From Clostridium kluyveri DSM 555 (GTDB lineage Bacteria > Bacillota > Clostridia > Clostridiales > Clostridiaceae): a stretch of DNA of 64,000 nucleotides. The DNA lies in the NCBI RefSeq assembly GCF_000016505.1, contig NC_009706.1:3782001-3846000 (forward strand), given 5' to 3'. The notes under the pieces are model-generated. The model saw only the letters and a program-made list of their open reading frames with translations, had not been told where the DNA came from and did not search any database. A program made the position numbers and the translations under genes. This document shows, one piece after another, positions 39,884 to 47,289 of the stretch (its first letter is position 1; each line of letters starts with the position of its first letter).

Positions 39884-40150
39884 AATAAAAAACCTCTATA
39901 TGAAAACTTTTTTCATATAGAGGCATAAAATACGCTTTACCACTCTATTTCATCTTTATCTCACAATAAAGACCTCTATAAGTAACTAACATTACTTTTC
40001 AATATAACGGTTGCTGCCGTACCATCCTAATTACTAATTCTACTATTTCAAATGGTATACTCCAGAGCCATATTCATAAATCATTTTGTTTCCGACTTTC
40101 ACCAAATTGTCGGCTCTCTTTGAACAAAACCAATTTATTACTCTTTCCTT
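39884..40150 (-). promoter_or_regulatory. T-box leader of metG
   Basis: On the minus strand the T-box AGAGTGGTAAAGCG (39946-39933) precedes a strong terminator hairpin (CCTCTATATG arm paired with CATATAGAGG, then T-run, 39923-39884). An upstream TATAGAGG can pair with the terminator arm as antiterminator. Stem I begins AGAGAGCC. The specifier codon is ATG (40071-40069), followed by G-CTCTGGAGT, aligning exactly with the ATC-A-CCTGGGAGT of the ileS leader. ATG matches methionine. A second T-box-like string, AGGATGGTACGGCAG (40028-40014), lies upstream. Confidence 0.85.
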
Positions 40151-40166
40151 CATAGTATTTAACATT

Positions 40167-40195
40167 ATAATATGTCATATACTTTTATGTGTCAA
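40167..40195 (-). promoter_or_regulatory. SigA-type promoter of the metG leader
   Basis: On the minus strand TTGACA (40195-40190) and TATTAT (40172-40167) are 17 bases apart. The -35 element overlaps the last codons of the uracil-DNA glycosylase gene. Confidence 0.7.
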
Positions 40196-40775
40196 TATTT
40201 TTTATTTCAAAAATTTCTTCATATTTTCTTCTTATATTTTTTAAGTCTTGCCAAAATAAAGGTTTTTTATTCTCATCTCTCAATATAGCAGAAGGATGAA
40301 AGGTAGCAGTTATATAAAATCCTTTTCTTTCAACCCATTTTCCTCTATCTCGTGTAATTCTCCAATCTTTACCCAATATACAGCCCATTGCAGTAGCTCC
40401 AAGACAAACTATTATTTTAGGTTTTATAAGTGCTACCTGATTTCTTAAATAAGGAAGACATGCTTTTTCCTCATCTTCATAAGGAGTTCTATTATTTTTA
40501 GGCCTACATTTGCAAATATTACATATATAATAATCCTTTTTCCTGTACAAATCCAGTGATTCAAGGGCCTTAGTCAAAAGTTTTCCTGCCTTTCCCACAA
40601 AAGGTAATCCAATTCTATCCTCATCTGCTCCGGGCGCTTCTCCTATAAACACTAAATCTGCTTTAGGATTTCCATCTCCAAAAACCATATTTATTCTACT
40701 ATCACCTAAACCACATTTATTACAATTTATACATTGTTCATATAACTCTCTCCACTTTAACAACTTTAATCTCAC
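40185..40775 (-). CDS. Type-4 uracil-DNA glycosylase (iron-sulfur)
   Basis: The 196-residue protein shows the family 4 UDG pattern. The cluster-binding Cys residues lie in [10 protein letters not shown] and CNICKCRP...KACLPYL. The active-site motif is [20 protein letters not shown], and TFHPSAIL is near the C terminus. It removes uracil from DNA. It follows spmA and spmB on the same strand after a 76-bp gap and may be partly cotranscribed. Confidence 0.92.
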   Translation of the reverse strand: MRLKLLKWRELYEQCINCNKCGLGDSRINMVFGDGNPKADLVFIGEAPGADEDRIGLPFVGKAGKLLTKALESLDLYRKKDYYICNICKCRPKNNRTPYEDEEKACLPYLRNQVALIKPKIIVCLGATAMGCILGKDWRITRDRGKWVERKGFYITATFHPSAILRDENKKPLFWQDLKNIRRKYEEIFEIKNIDT

Positions 40776-40851
40776 CTCAAAGTACCATTATAAGTTATAT
40801 TATACAACTAAAAACTTAAAATAAATACATCCTTTTTATATAAATATCTCA

Positions 40852-41394
40852 TTAAAACATAATTTTAACTACTGTTACCGCCATTATTACTGATACCAAA
40901 TCTGCCATTATGGCTGCCCAAAGAGCATGTCTTATTTTTTTTATGCCTACTGCTCCAAAATAAACTGTTAATGTATAAAATATAGTTTCTGTTGAACCCA
41001 TAATTACAGAAGCTACTCTTCCTATATAACTATCAGTCCCAAAATTACTTAATATTTCACTAAATACACCAAGAGCGCCACTTCCAGATAAGGGTTTTAT
41101 AAATACAAGAGGTACCACTTCTGCTGGAACACCTATAAAATTTACTATTGGTTTTATAAACCCTATAAAATAATCTAAAGCTTTAGATTCTCTAAATACC
41201 CCCACGGCTAACAACATGGCAAGCAAATATGGAAATATCTTAATACATATAAAAATGCCCTCTTTAGCCCCTTCTACAAAACAATCATATACTTTAACTT
41301 TTTTTATTATGCCATAAGTAACTATAGAAACTATAATTATAGGAATTATACTCTTTATTATGTAATTCAAAATTTTCCTCCTTTCATTTATCAA
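40852..41394 (-). CDS. spmB: Spore maturation protein B
   Basis: The 180-residue membrane protein has the nucleoside-recognition (Gate) domain (AKEGIFICIKIFPYLLAMLLAVGVFRES) and IKPLSGSGALGVFSE, typical of SpmB. Together with SpmA it is needed for full spore core dehydration in Bacillus and Clostridium. Its start overlaps the spmA stop by 4 bp. Confidence 0.93.
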   Translation of the reverse strand: MINERRKILNYIIKSIIPIIIVSIVTYGIIKKVKVYDCFVEGAKEGIFICIKIFPYLLAMLLAVGVFRESKALDYFIGFIKPIVNFIGVPAEVVPLVFIKPLSGSGALGVFSEILSNFGTDSYIGRVASVIMGSTETIFYTLTVYFGAVGIKKIRHALWAAIMADLVSVIMAVTVVKIMF

Positions 41395-41966
41395 AAATAT
41401 TTATCCATTATTTTACAGCATATTACTCCAACTATTGCCGCTATAGTAGTGGTAATCACAGCCGGTATTATTGTTTCTGCAGGATTTTTCGAACCCATGG
41501 CGGCTCTAATGGAAATAACTGTGGTAGGTAGAAATTGTATACATGCTGCATTTAATACCAGAAAAAGCACCATATCATCACTGGCTTCTTCTTTTTCATT
41601 ATTTAAACGACTTAATTCTTTCATGGCTTTTATTCCAAAAGGAGTGGCTGCATTTGATAGCCCCATCATATTAGCAGTGATATTCATAACTATTGCTCCC
41701 ATGGCTTTTTCATCTTTAGCAGCTTTTTTAAACAATAGTTTTAATATTGGTTTCATAAGCTTGGCTATTTTATATGTAAGCCCACTCTTTTCTGCTATTT
41801 TCATTATTCCACACCACAAACACATTATTCCCACAAGATTTATTATAAGCTTCACTGTTGAATCTGAAGAAGCTATAATAGATTTAGATATTTCCGCGCC
41901 TCTGCCACAGACAATTCCAAATATTATTCCAAAAGCCAAAATAAAAAACCATATAATATTAATCAT
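41391..41966 (-). CDS. spmA: Spore maturation protein A
   Basis: The 191-residue membrane protein contains the nucleoside-recognition domain with several hydrophobic segments, including GIMCLWCGIMKIAEKSGL and NMMGLSNAATPFGIKAM, characteristic of SpmA. It acts in spore core dehydration with SpmB. The RBS is GAAAGTGAG. I could not find a convincing SigE or SigG promoter by eye. Confidence 0.93.
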   Translation of the reverse strand: MINIIWFFILAFGIIFGIVCGRGAEISKSIIASSDSTVKLIINLVGIMCLWCGIMKIAEKSGLTYKIAKLMKPILKLLFKKAAKDEKAMGAIVMNITANMMGLSNAATPFGIKAMKELSRLNNEKEEASDDMVLFLVLNAACIQFLPTTVISIRAAMGSKNPAETIIPAVITTTIAAIVGVICCKIMDKYF

Positions 41967-42125
41967 AATTAACTCACTTTCTATCCTTAAAATTGTTATA
42001 AAAAATTATTTTACTTTTACATAGTTAATATATGATAGTTGCTATACATAAAATTCCTATTTAAAATATGTAAAATTTATATTGAAAATATTTTTTAAGA
42101 GTGTTAGTATTTTTGATATGATGTT

Positions 42126-42241
42126 TTTATCCAAATGCAGCAATCAGCTAATGCGCACTTGGATAAGTTCTTCTAAGATTCAGGTGAAAGCAGCATTTCT
42201 TATAATCAAACTTCACCTGAACCTAAGAATCACTTGATGGG
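42126..42241 (+). other. Structured intergenic repeat element, copy B
   Basis: This copy begins TTTATCCAAATGC and ends CTAAGAATCACTTGATGG. TTATCCAA pairs with TTGGATAA, and TTCAGGTGAA pairs perfectly with TTCACCTGAA. Relative to copy A at 31861, bases in the second helix changed on both sides. The last bases run into GGGAGG, the ribosome site of the Zn-ribbon gene that starts at 42251, so the element is a complete 5' leader. Its family is unknown to me. Confidence 0.6.
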
Positions 42242-42250
42242 AGGTCAAAA

Positions 42251-42493
42251 ATGACATTTAAAGATATAATGAAATACATAGAAAGTGAATATTCAATTAT
42301 AAATTATACTCCTTGTAAAGTATGCGGTGGCAATTATATAGTAAAATATTCAAATGAAATTTTAATTGATGATATTCCTTATGATATATGTCACTGTGTA
42401 TGTTCAAGCTGCGGTTATGAAAAGATTTTTCAATTTTGTGCACCCTTTGTAAAAGAAACTCTCCCTGTGAATATAAGAGCTATATTAAATTAA
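42251..42493 (+). CDS. Small zinc-ribbon protein of unknown function
   Basis: The 80-residue product has two Cys pairs, CKVCGGNY near residue 22 and a later CHCVCSSCGYEKIFQ, which would bind one zinc. The N terminus MTFKDIMKYIESEY is helical. There is no signal or membrane segment. It is monocistronic, with repeat element B as its leader and a strong terminator after it. I do not recognise a named family. Confidence 0.7.
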   Translation: MTFKDIMKYIESEYSIINYTPCKVCGGNYIVKYSNEILIDDIPYDICHCVCSSCGYEKIFQFCAPFVKETLPVNIRAILN

Positions 42494-42515
42494 AAACTTT
42501 AGTCTTAGAATAAAT

Positions 42516-42557
42516 AAAAAATCACTATGAAACTTAATTATCTCATAGTGATTTTTA
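42516..42557. terminator. Bidirectional terminator between convergent genes
   Basis: AAAAATCACTATGA pairs perfectly with TCATAGTGATTTTT around a 12-base loop, giving T-runs on both strands for the Zn-ribbon gene and the glucosaminidase. Confidence 0.85.
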
Positions 42558-42570
42558 TATTATTAAAATT

Positions 42571-44064
42571 TTATTTTAATTTAGGTATTTCAAATTTTAA
42601 TGCAGTATTAGAATTTGAAGATATAGCCTTTATTCCATTTACTATATTTGGAATTTGTTTATATGCCCAAGCTATGTCTGTAGCATATTGATGCTCCCCT
42701 GGATCCTCAGGATTCCATCTCATCTTATAGAGTGTATCTTGATTTTTTTCAGGGTTATTTATATATTGGGATGCTATCCAGGCTGCTCCCCCTGAGAGAG
42801 CTTCTTCTGGAGTAAACCATCCTTCGGCATATGCTTTTTCAGTACCGTTAATTAGTGGGTTATCATCAGTAGCTCCTATACCGAAAAAGTTATATACTGG
42901 TTCTCCATATACATAATTATCACTATCATCAACAGCTCCTCCTGTAGCCAATTTTGAAGTTCCATATCCCGTCTCAAGCATTGCATGAGATACTAGATAG
43001 GCTACACTTATATTATTTTCTTTGGCTGCATCTAAAAATGCTTGTCCCATTCCTTCGAAAATTCCTTTCCCTTTTAAGTAACTATTTAAATCATCTACTG
43101 TAATTCCCTCTGAATATGTAAGTTTTAAAAATTGATATTTTCCATAGCCATCTAGAAAGTTATCTGGATTGACATAATACTTTATTTGATTTTTAGTTGC
43201 AGCATTATCCATTACATTAGTCTCCACAAAAACTGGCTTACAATACGAATTAAACTGTTTCTGTACCATATCATCTAAAGTTATACCGTATTCTACGTAT
43301 TCATTATTATCATTATTAACACTACCAACACACCTAAAGTAATTTACTATATAGTTATCATAATCTGTATTTACATCCTTATGAGCTCCTGTTACTCCCT
43401 GTCTTTTTACATATATAATCACTTTATACTTTTCTCCATTAGTTCCTGAACTCAATGTACTCAATGCTGTTAATTTACCATCTACTGCAGTAGTATATCC
43501 TTTAGTAAGTTCTGTATATATTCCACTTTCCCCAGATTGTTTATTTACAAAAACCCTGTATTGAACATTTGATGTATCAGAGCTTACTAAAAATCCCTGA
43601 TATTGAGACGATAGTAAAGGTGTATATTCAAATTTACTGGAAGTTATTTTAGGAAGTCCTGAATAACTTGTACCATCTGAATACTCATTTATTGTTGTAA
43701 ATTCCAAACTTGCTGGACTGGATAGACTTTTGCCCGAAATTGATTGAAGTCCTGTTCCTATAACTAAATTATATGTCTCACCAGGATTATATCCTGATAC
43801 TCTAGGACTTATTATTATAGTACTTAAATCACTTCCTTGAGTTATTACCACAGGTACCTCAACATTGTTTTTATCCATAACCTTTATATTAGTATTATTT
43901 ACGGTAGTTGATTTCAATTCAATGTTAAATTTAACAGTCCACTCTTTATTAGTATTAATATCTACCCTAGGTTCCGTCAAAGAAGAATTTGCATATACCT
44001 TGAATTGAGAAAATGTTATAAAAAATAACACAACTAAAATAAAAGCTTTTACTCTCTTTTTCAA
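42571..44064 (-). CDS. Secreted N-acetylglucosaminidase (GH73) with SbsA-type Ig domain
   Basis: The 497-residue protein has a signal peptide (1-25), an SbsA-type Ig-like domain (about 30-130), a middle region (about 140-330), and a C-terminal GH73 glucosaminidase domain. Its catalytic motif is SHAMLETGYGTSKLA, followed by YNFFGIGA and GGAAWIASQYIN. It cleaves peptidoglycan glycan strands. The Ig-like domain (VDINTNKEWTVKFNIEL, GLQSISGKS) is clearly related to that of the amidase at 24174 (DVEIDKSWKIKFNMQL, GLKSISGKS). It lies 36 bp after the deacetylase gene, so the two may form a wall-remodelling unit. Confidence 0.88.
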   Translation of the reverse strand: MKKRVKAFILVVLFFITFSQFKVYANSSLTEPRVDINTNKEWTVKFNIELKSTTVNNTNIKVMDKNNVEVPVVITQGSDLSTIIISPRVSGYNPGETYNLVIGTGLQSISGKSLSSPASLEFTTINEYSDGTSYSGLPKITSSKFEYTPLLSSQYQGFLVSSDTSNVQYRVFVNKQSGESGIYTELTKGYTTAVDGKLTALSTLSSGTNGEKYKVIIYVKRQGVTGAHKDVNTDYDNYIVNYFRCVGSVNNDNNEYVEYGITLDDMVQKQFNSYCKPVFVETNVMDNAATKNQIKYYVNPDNFLDGYGKYQFLKLTYSEGITVDDLNSYLKGKGIFEGMGQAFLDAAKENNISVAYLVSHAMLETGYGTSKLATGGAVDDSDNYVYGEPVYNFFGIGATDDNPLINGTEKAYAEGWFTPEEALSGGAAWIASQYINNPEKNQDTLYKMRWNPEDPGEHQYATDIAWAYKQIPNIVNGIKAISSNSNTALKFEIPKLK

Positions 44065-44099
44065 AACTACACCTCCTAAAATATAATTAAAAATTTTAC

Positions 44100-45009
44100 T
44101 TAGTTTGAAACTTCATAATGACTATTTGTTAGCCTTCTTTTAAATTCATCCATGTTGTGATTATTACTCACATACACTCTATTTAGAGTATATAATCCCT
44201 GATCTTTATTGGACCATCCTCCTATGGTAGTAAAGGCCATGTTATATCCTGCTGATTTTACAGCTTTCAAAGTATTCTCATTCCATTTTCCATAGGGATA
44301 TGCAATATATTTTACTTCTTTACCTAAAATCCTTTCTAAAAATTCTTTTGAATCTTTAAGAGTCTTTATTTGAGCATCATAATCCAAACTATTTAAATTA
44401 TCGTGATTTACGGTATGACTTTCAATACCTATATTACAGCTGGACATTTCTTTTAATTCATTAGAAGTCAAAAAATCCTTTTCTTTGTCTATAGTACTTG
44501 TAATTACAAATATAGTAGCTCTAAAACCAAATTCCTTTAATATAGGAAAAGCATTTTCATAATTATCCTTATAACCATCATCAAAAGTTATAATTACAGA
44601 TTTATTAGGTACTGGATTATTGTTCACTAAAAAATTATAAAATTCATCTAAACTAAGTGTAGTGTACTTATTATCCTTTAAGTATTGCATTTGCTGTCTA
44701 AATTTTTCTTTTGGAATTCTAAGCTCATTTCCCTTTTCATAATCTATAGAATGATAATATAATACAGGAATAGATTGTGAATTGTATATTAAATTACCTT
44801 CTATAGATTGATTGTCTTTATCTACAACTTGATTAGTATATTGTTTTTCCTTATGACTTTCAATCTGGTTAGAATTTAAGTTTTCAGTTACATCACTTTT
44901 TTTTTTCCACCTGTAATAAAAATGCAATTTTATAAATCACAAATATTCCAGACAAAATAAATAATATTATCATTAATTTAATTAAAATTTTCCCAATATT
45001 ATTTTTCAT
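44100..45009 (-). pseudogene. Polysaccharide deacetylase, frameshifted in an A10 tract
   Basis: The catalytic part (IPVLYYHSIDYE, IITFDDGYKDN, SHTVNHDNL, AYPYGKWN) is a polysaccharide deacetylase (NodB homology) with its metal-binding Asp-Asp and His-His motifs intact. Its open frame has no proper start, only an unsupported TTG at 44927. An N-terminal membrane anchor starting MKNNIGKILIKLMIILF (ATG 45009, after GGGAAGTG) is read in another frame and stops right after a run of ten A (44906-44897 on the minus strand). Nine A would fuse both frames into about 302 residues. It may be a real frameshift, phase variation, slippage or a sequencing error. Confidence 0.75.
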
Positions 45010-45059
45010 TTTTTCACTTCCCTGTTAAAATATACTTAATATTTTATAAATTATACACA

Positions 45060-45083
45060 TTATCCACAAACAGCTGTGGACAA
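45060..45083. promoter_or_regulatory. Inverted pair of DnaA-box-like sites
   Basis: TTATCCACA (45060-45068) is an exact DnaA box and faces TGTGGACAA (45075-45083), one base off consensus. They lie in the gap of more than 550 bp upstream of the deacetylase. A similar pair occurs at 49291-49334. They could bind DnaA or just form a small hairpin. Confidence 0.45.
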
Positions 45084-45265
45084 CTTCTTATTTTTATAAT
45101 TACCATAACTTTTAAAATTTTATATACATATACACTATTGCTATAAAATCTTTATTTAATGTAGATTATACTAAAAAATTATTAATTTGTCTAAATTTAA
45201 TTAAGTATACATAAAATACAGAGAGGAGAATATTTATTAACAGTCTCCACCTAAATATGAAAATA

Positions 45266-45309
45266 TACTACTATTTTAAATAAATATATATTTATTTAAA
45301 ATAGTAGTA
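45266..45309. repeat. Perfect 44-bp AT-rich palindrome
   Basis: Positions 45266-45309 form a perfect palindrome with ends TACTACTATTTT and AAAATAGTAGTA and an ATAT centre. It lies in a stretch without genes (45010-45577). There is no T-run, and its function is unknown. Confidence 0.6.
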
Positions 45310-45417
45310 ACTAAATCACACCTATTACCATATAATATTAATACCCACACAGTTACAAAGCTCATATATTAGAACTAACATTTCCTCGTACAAAAAATAT
45401 ACCTTTTTATCTCAAAA

Positions 45418-45446
45418 AATTAAGAGGAATACCTTTCCTCTTAATT
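45418..45446. terminator. Terminator-like hairpin in a gene-poor stretch
   Basis: AAATTAAGAGGAA pairs with TTCCTCTTAATTT around TACCT, with T-rich sequence on both flanks. No gene that it would obviously serve is visible on either strand, so a short transcript may be encoded nearby or a gene may have been lost. Confidence 0.45.
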
Positions 45447-45510
45447 TCTTTAATTTACTAACTTTAAATAGGTTTTTTTAAAAATAATTTTTATATTTCT
45501 TATAATTTTA

Positions 45511-45539
45511 TTAACATTTGTTTGAATTTATGCTATTAT
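45511..45539 (+). promoter_or_regulatory. Extended -10 promoter of the small gene at 45578
   Basis: TTAACA (45511-45516) is followed after 17 bases by TATTAT (45534-45539), preceded by the extended -10 TGC. The abrB promoter at 54067 has the same TGCTATTAT core. Confidence 0.65.
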
Positions 45540-45577
45540 TTAAATAAGTAAATATTTTATGAAAGGTGGGGTTATTT

Positions 45578-45739
45578 ATGAAAGATAACGTTACCAAAGT
45601 AGATTTTTCAAAAAATAAAAGAACTGAAAAAAGGACATTACTTATTTCAATAAAAAGATTTTTTATAGGTCTTTTCGGTTCTAAAAATACCAATAAAGAA
45701 GATAATAAAATAATTCCATATTCTCGTTATATATCCTAG
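45578..45739 (+). CDS. 53-residue basic protein, isolated transcription unit
   Basis: ATG 45578 follows GAAAGGTGGGG with good spacing. The product starts MKDNVTKVDFSKNKRTEKR, continues with a short hydrophobic amphipathic stretch (LLISIKRFFIGLFG), and ends PYSRYIS. The gene has its own promoter and a terminator overlapping the stop codon, so it looks like a real expressed unit. I do not recognise it. Amphipathic membrane association is an inference. Confidence 0.6.
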   Translation: MKDNVTKVDFSKNKRTEKRTLLISIKRFFIGLFGSKNTNKEDNKIIPYSRYIS

Positions 45740-45762
45740 GTGCTGATGACGCACCTTTTTTA
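45738..45762 (+). terminator. Intrinsic terminator overlapping a stop codon
   Basis: AGGTGC pairs with GCACCT around TGATGAC and is followed by six T. The first bases AG belong to the TAG stop of the 53-residue gene. Confidence 0.85.
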
Positions 45763-45802
45763 TTTCATATATATAAAATATACTAAGAATGGAGGATTTA
45801 CT

Positions 45803-46297
45803 ATGAGAGTAGGACTTGGCTATGACGTACATAAATTAGGTTATAATACGCCACTTATATTAGGTGGTGTAAACATCCCTTTTAACAAAGGATTGATTGG
45901 ACATTCTGATGCGGATGTACTTGTTCATGCAATAATGGATGCCTTATTAGGGGCTTTATCTCTAGGAGATATAGGAAAACATTTTCCCCCTAGCGATATG
46001 AAATACAAAAATATATCTAGTCTCAAATTATTAAACTACGTATCAAATCTAATAAAAAGCAAAGGATATTCTATAGGCAATATAGATTCCACTATAATAG
46101 CTGAAGAACCCAAGTTATTTCCTTATATACCTGACATGAGATTAAATATAGCTAAAATCTTAAAAGTAAATACATCTATAATAAGCGTAAAAGCTACTAC
46201 CGAAGAAGGTTTAGGATTTACAGGTAAAAAAGAAGGAATAGCTGCTCAAAGTATATGCTTATTATATAATAATTTAAAGCACTCTATAGATCTCTAA
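45803..46297 (+). CDS. ispF: 2-C-methyl-D-erythritol 2,4-cyclodiphosphate synthase
   Basis: The 164-residue protein starts [13 protein letters not shown], with the Zn ligands Asp and His in DVH. It continues with [19 protein letters not shown] and ends with [19 protein letters not shown]. It performs the fifth step of the non-mevalonate isoprenoid pathway. ATG 45803 is preceded by GGAGG, so I reject an upstream extension to 45740 that lacks a ribosome site. Confidence 0.96.
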   Translation: MRVGLGYDVHKLGYNTPLILGGVNIPFNKGLIGHSDADVLVHAIMDALLGALSLGDIGKHFPPSDMKYKNISSLKLLNYVSNLIKSKGYSIGNIDSTIIAEEPKLFPYIPDMRLNIAKILKVNTSIISVKATTEEGLGFTGKKEGIAAQSICLLYNNLKHSIDL

Positions 46298-46318
46298 TTT
46301 ATTCTAACTTTACATATT

Positions 46319-46375
46319 GTTAAAAAACTTCCTTAATTATAAACTCTAATAAAAGCTACAAGGAAGTTTTTAACA
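46319..46375. terminator. Bidirectional terminator between ispF and the DUF1836 gene
   Basis: TGTTAAAAAACTTCCTT pairs with AAGGAAGTTTTTAACA around a loop of about 25 bases between convergent genes. Confidence 0.75.
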
Positions 46376-46378
46376 ATT

Positions 46379-46975
46379 TTATTTCTCTTCATAATTATTT
46401 ACTATATTTTGAACTAACTTTTTAATTGCACTTGCCTGACAAATTAAAGACATAACCATGAAAAAAACCATTATTTTTTCTTCTTCATGAATTTTTAAAT
46501 TCATACTTTTTACTATACTCTGAAATTTATTTTCATTAAAATATTCCTTTTCTATTAAGTTCTCAAAGCTATCTTGCTGCAAATCAGAAAATATTTTATA
46601 TGCATTTTCCCATGATATTATATCATCTTCTCCATTATTTATTTCATTAAATGCTAACCTAAATACTTTTTTTATCTCCTCCGTAGTCAATATAGGCCTC
46701 ATATAACTTAATAAAATGAGCTGAACTAAATGAACTTTGGTATAACCTCTTTTTTTTCCGTCCTCTGGTTTAGATATAACTTCATTTTTTATATAATTTT
46801 GCACTATATTATTAGTATATTTTTCTCCTTTAAATTTATCATTTAAATAATCTGTTACCTGAGATAAAAATAGATCATATCTTGGTAAGTCTTCATAGGG
46901 TACTATATTATTATCTGATATATTTTTAGCAATCTTATTTATATATTCTATTTCAAACTTATGTTCATTCAACAT
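46379..46975 (-). CDS. DUF1836 family protein
   Basis: The 198-residue protein resembles the DUF1836 family (EDLPRYDLFLSQVTDYLND, GYTKVHLVQLILLSYMRPILTTEEIKKVF), helical proteins with a MerR-like winged-helix region that probably bind DNA. I choose ATG 46975, six bases after GGAGG, because the ATG at 46981 touches the ribosome site. The targets are unknown. Confidence 0.75.
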   Translation of the reverse strand: MLNEHKFEIEYINKIAKNISDNNIVPYEDLPRYDLFLSQVTDYLNDKFKGEKYTNNIVQNYIKNEVISKPEDGKKRGYTKVHLVQLILLSYMRPILTTEEIKKVFRLAFNEINNGEDDIISWENAYKIFSDLQQDSFENLIEKEYFNENKFQSIVKSMNLKIHEEEKIMVFFMVMSLICQASAIKKLVQNIVNNYEEK

Positions 46976-47238
46976 TAACATCCTCCAAACCAATGTATTT
47001 CTACAAAAAATTCAAAACATCAAACCATATATATATTATATTGTATACACATGTTGTTTACAAATCAAACATTCTATAAAAATCTAAGATTTTATTAGAA
47101 TATCTTAGATATATGGTATTATTATACCTTAAATAAGTTAATATTATACTTGTTATATGTTATTATATACTGTATAATAAATTATGTACAGTGTTGAGCA
47201 TATTATGTTACTATTATAGTGGAAAACATATATTGTTT

Positions 47239-47280
47239 TAGGTATCTATTCAGTAATCAAGGAATAGCTAAGGATACCTA
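47239..47280 (+). promoter_or_regulatory. Leader hairpin before the PspA operon
   Basis: TAGGTATC pairs with GATACCTA, and inside it CTATTC pairs with GAATAG. The structure ends three bases before the ribosome site GAGGGAGG of the first gene, so it could affect translation. The rest of the gap 46976-47238 is AT-rich without features I can support. Confidence 0.5.
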
Positions 47281-47289
47281 AAGAGGGAG

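Noticed and set aside
44100-44927. Deacetylase as a complete gene starting at TTG 44927
   Set aside because: No ribosome site precedes the TTG, while a proper start and anchor lie upstream in the other frame.
45060-45083. Chromosome origin oriC
   Set aside because: Only one inverted pair of DnaA-like boxes is present and no dnaA or dnaN gene is in the window.
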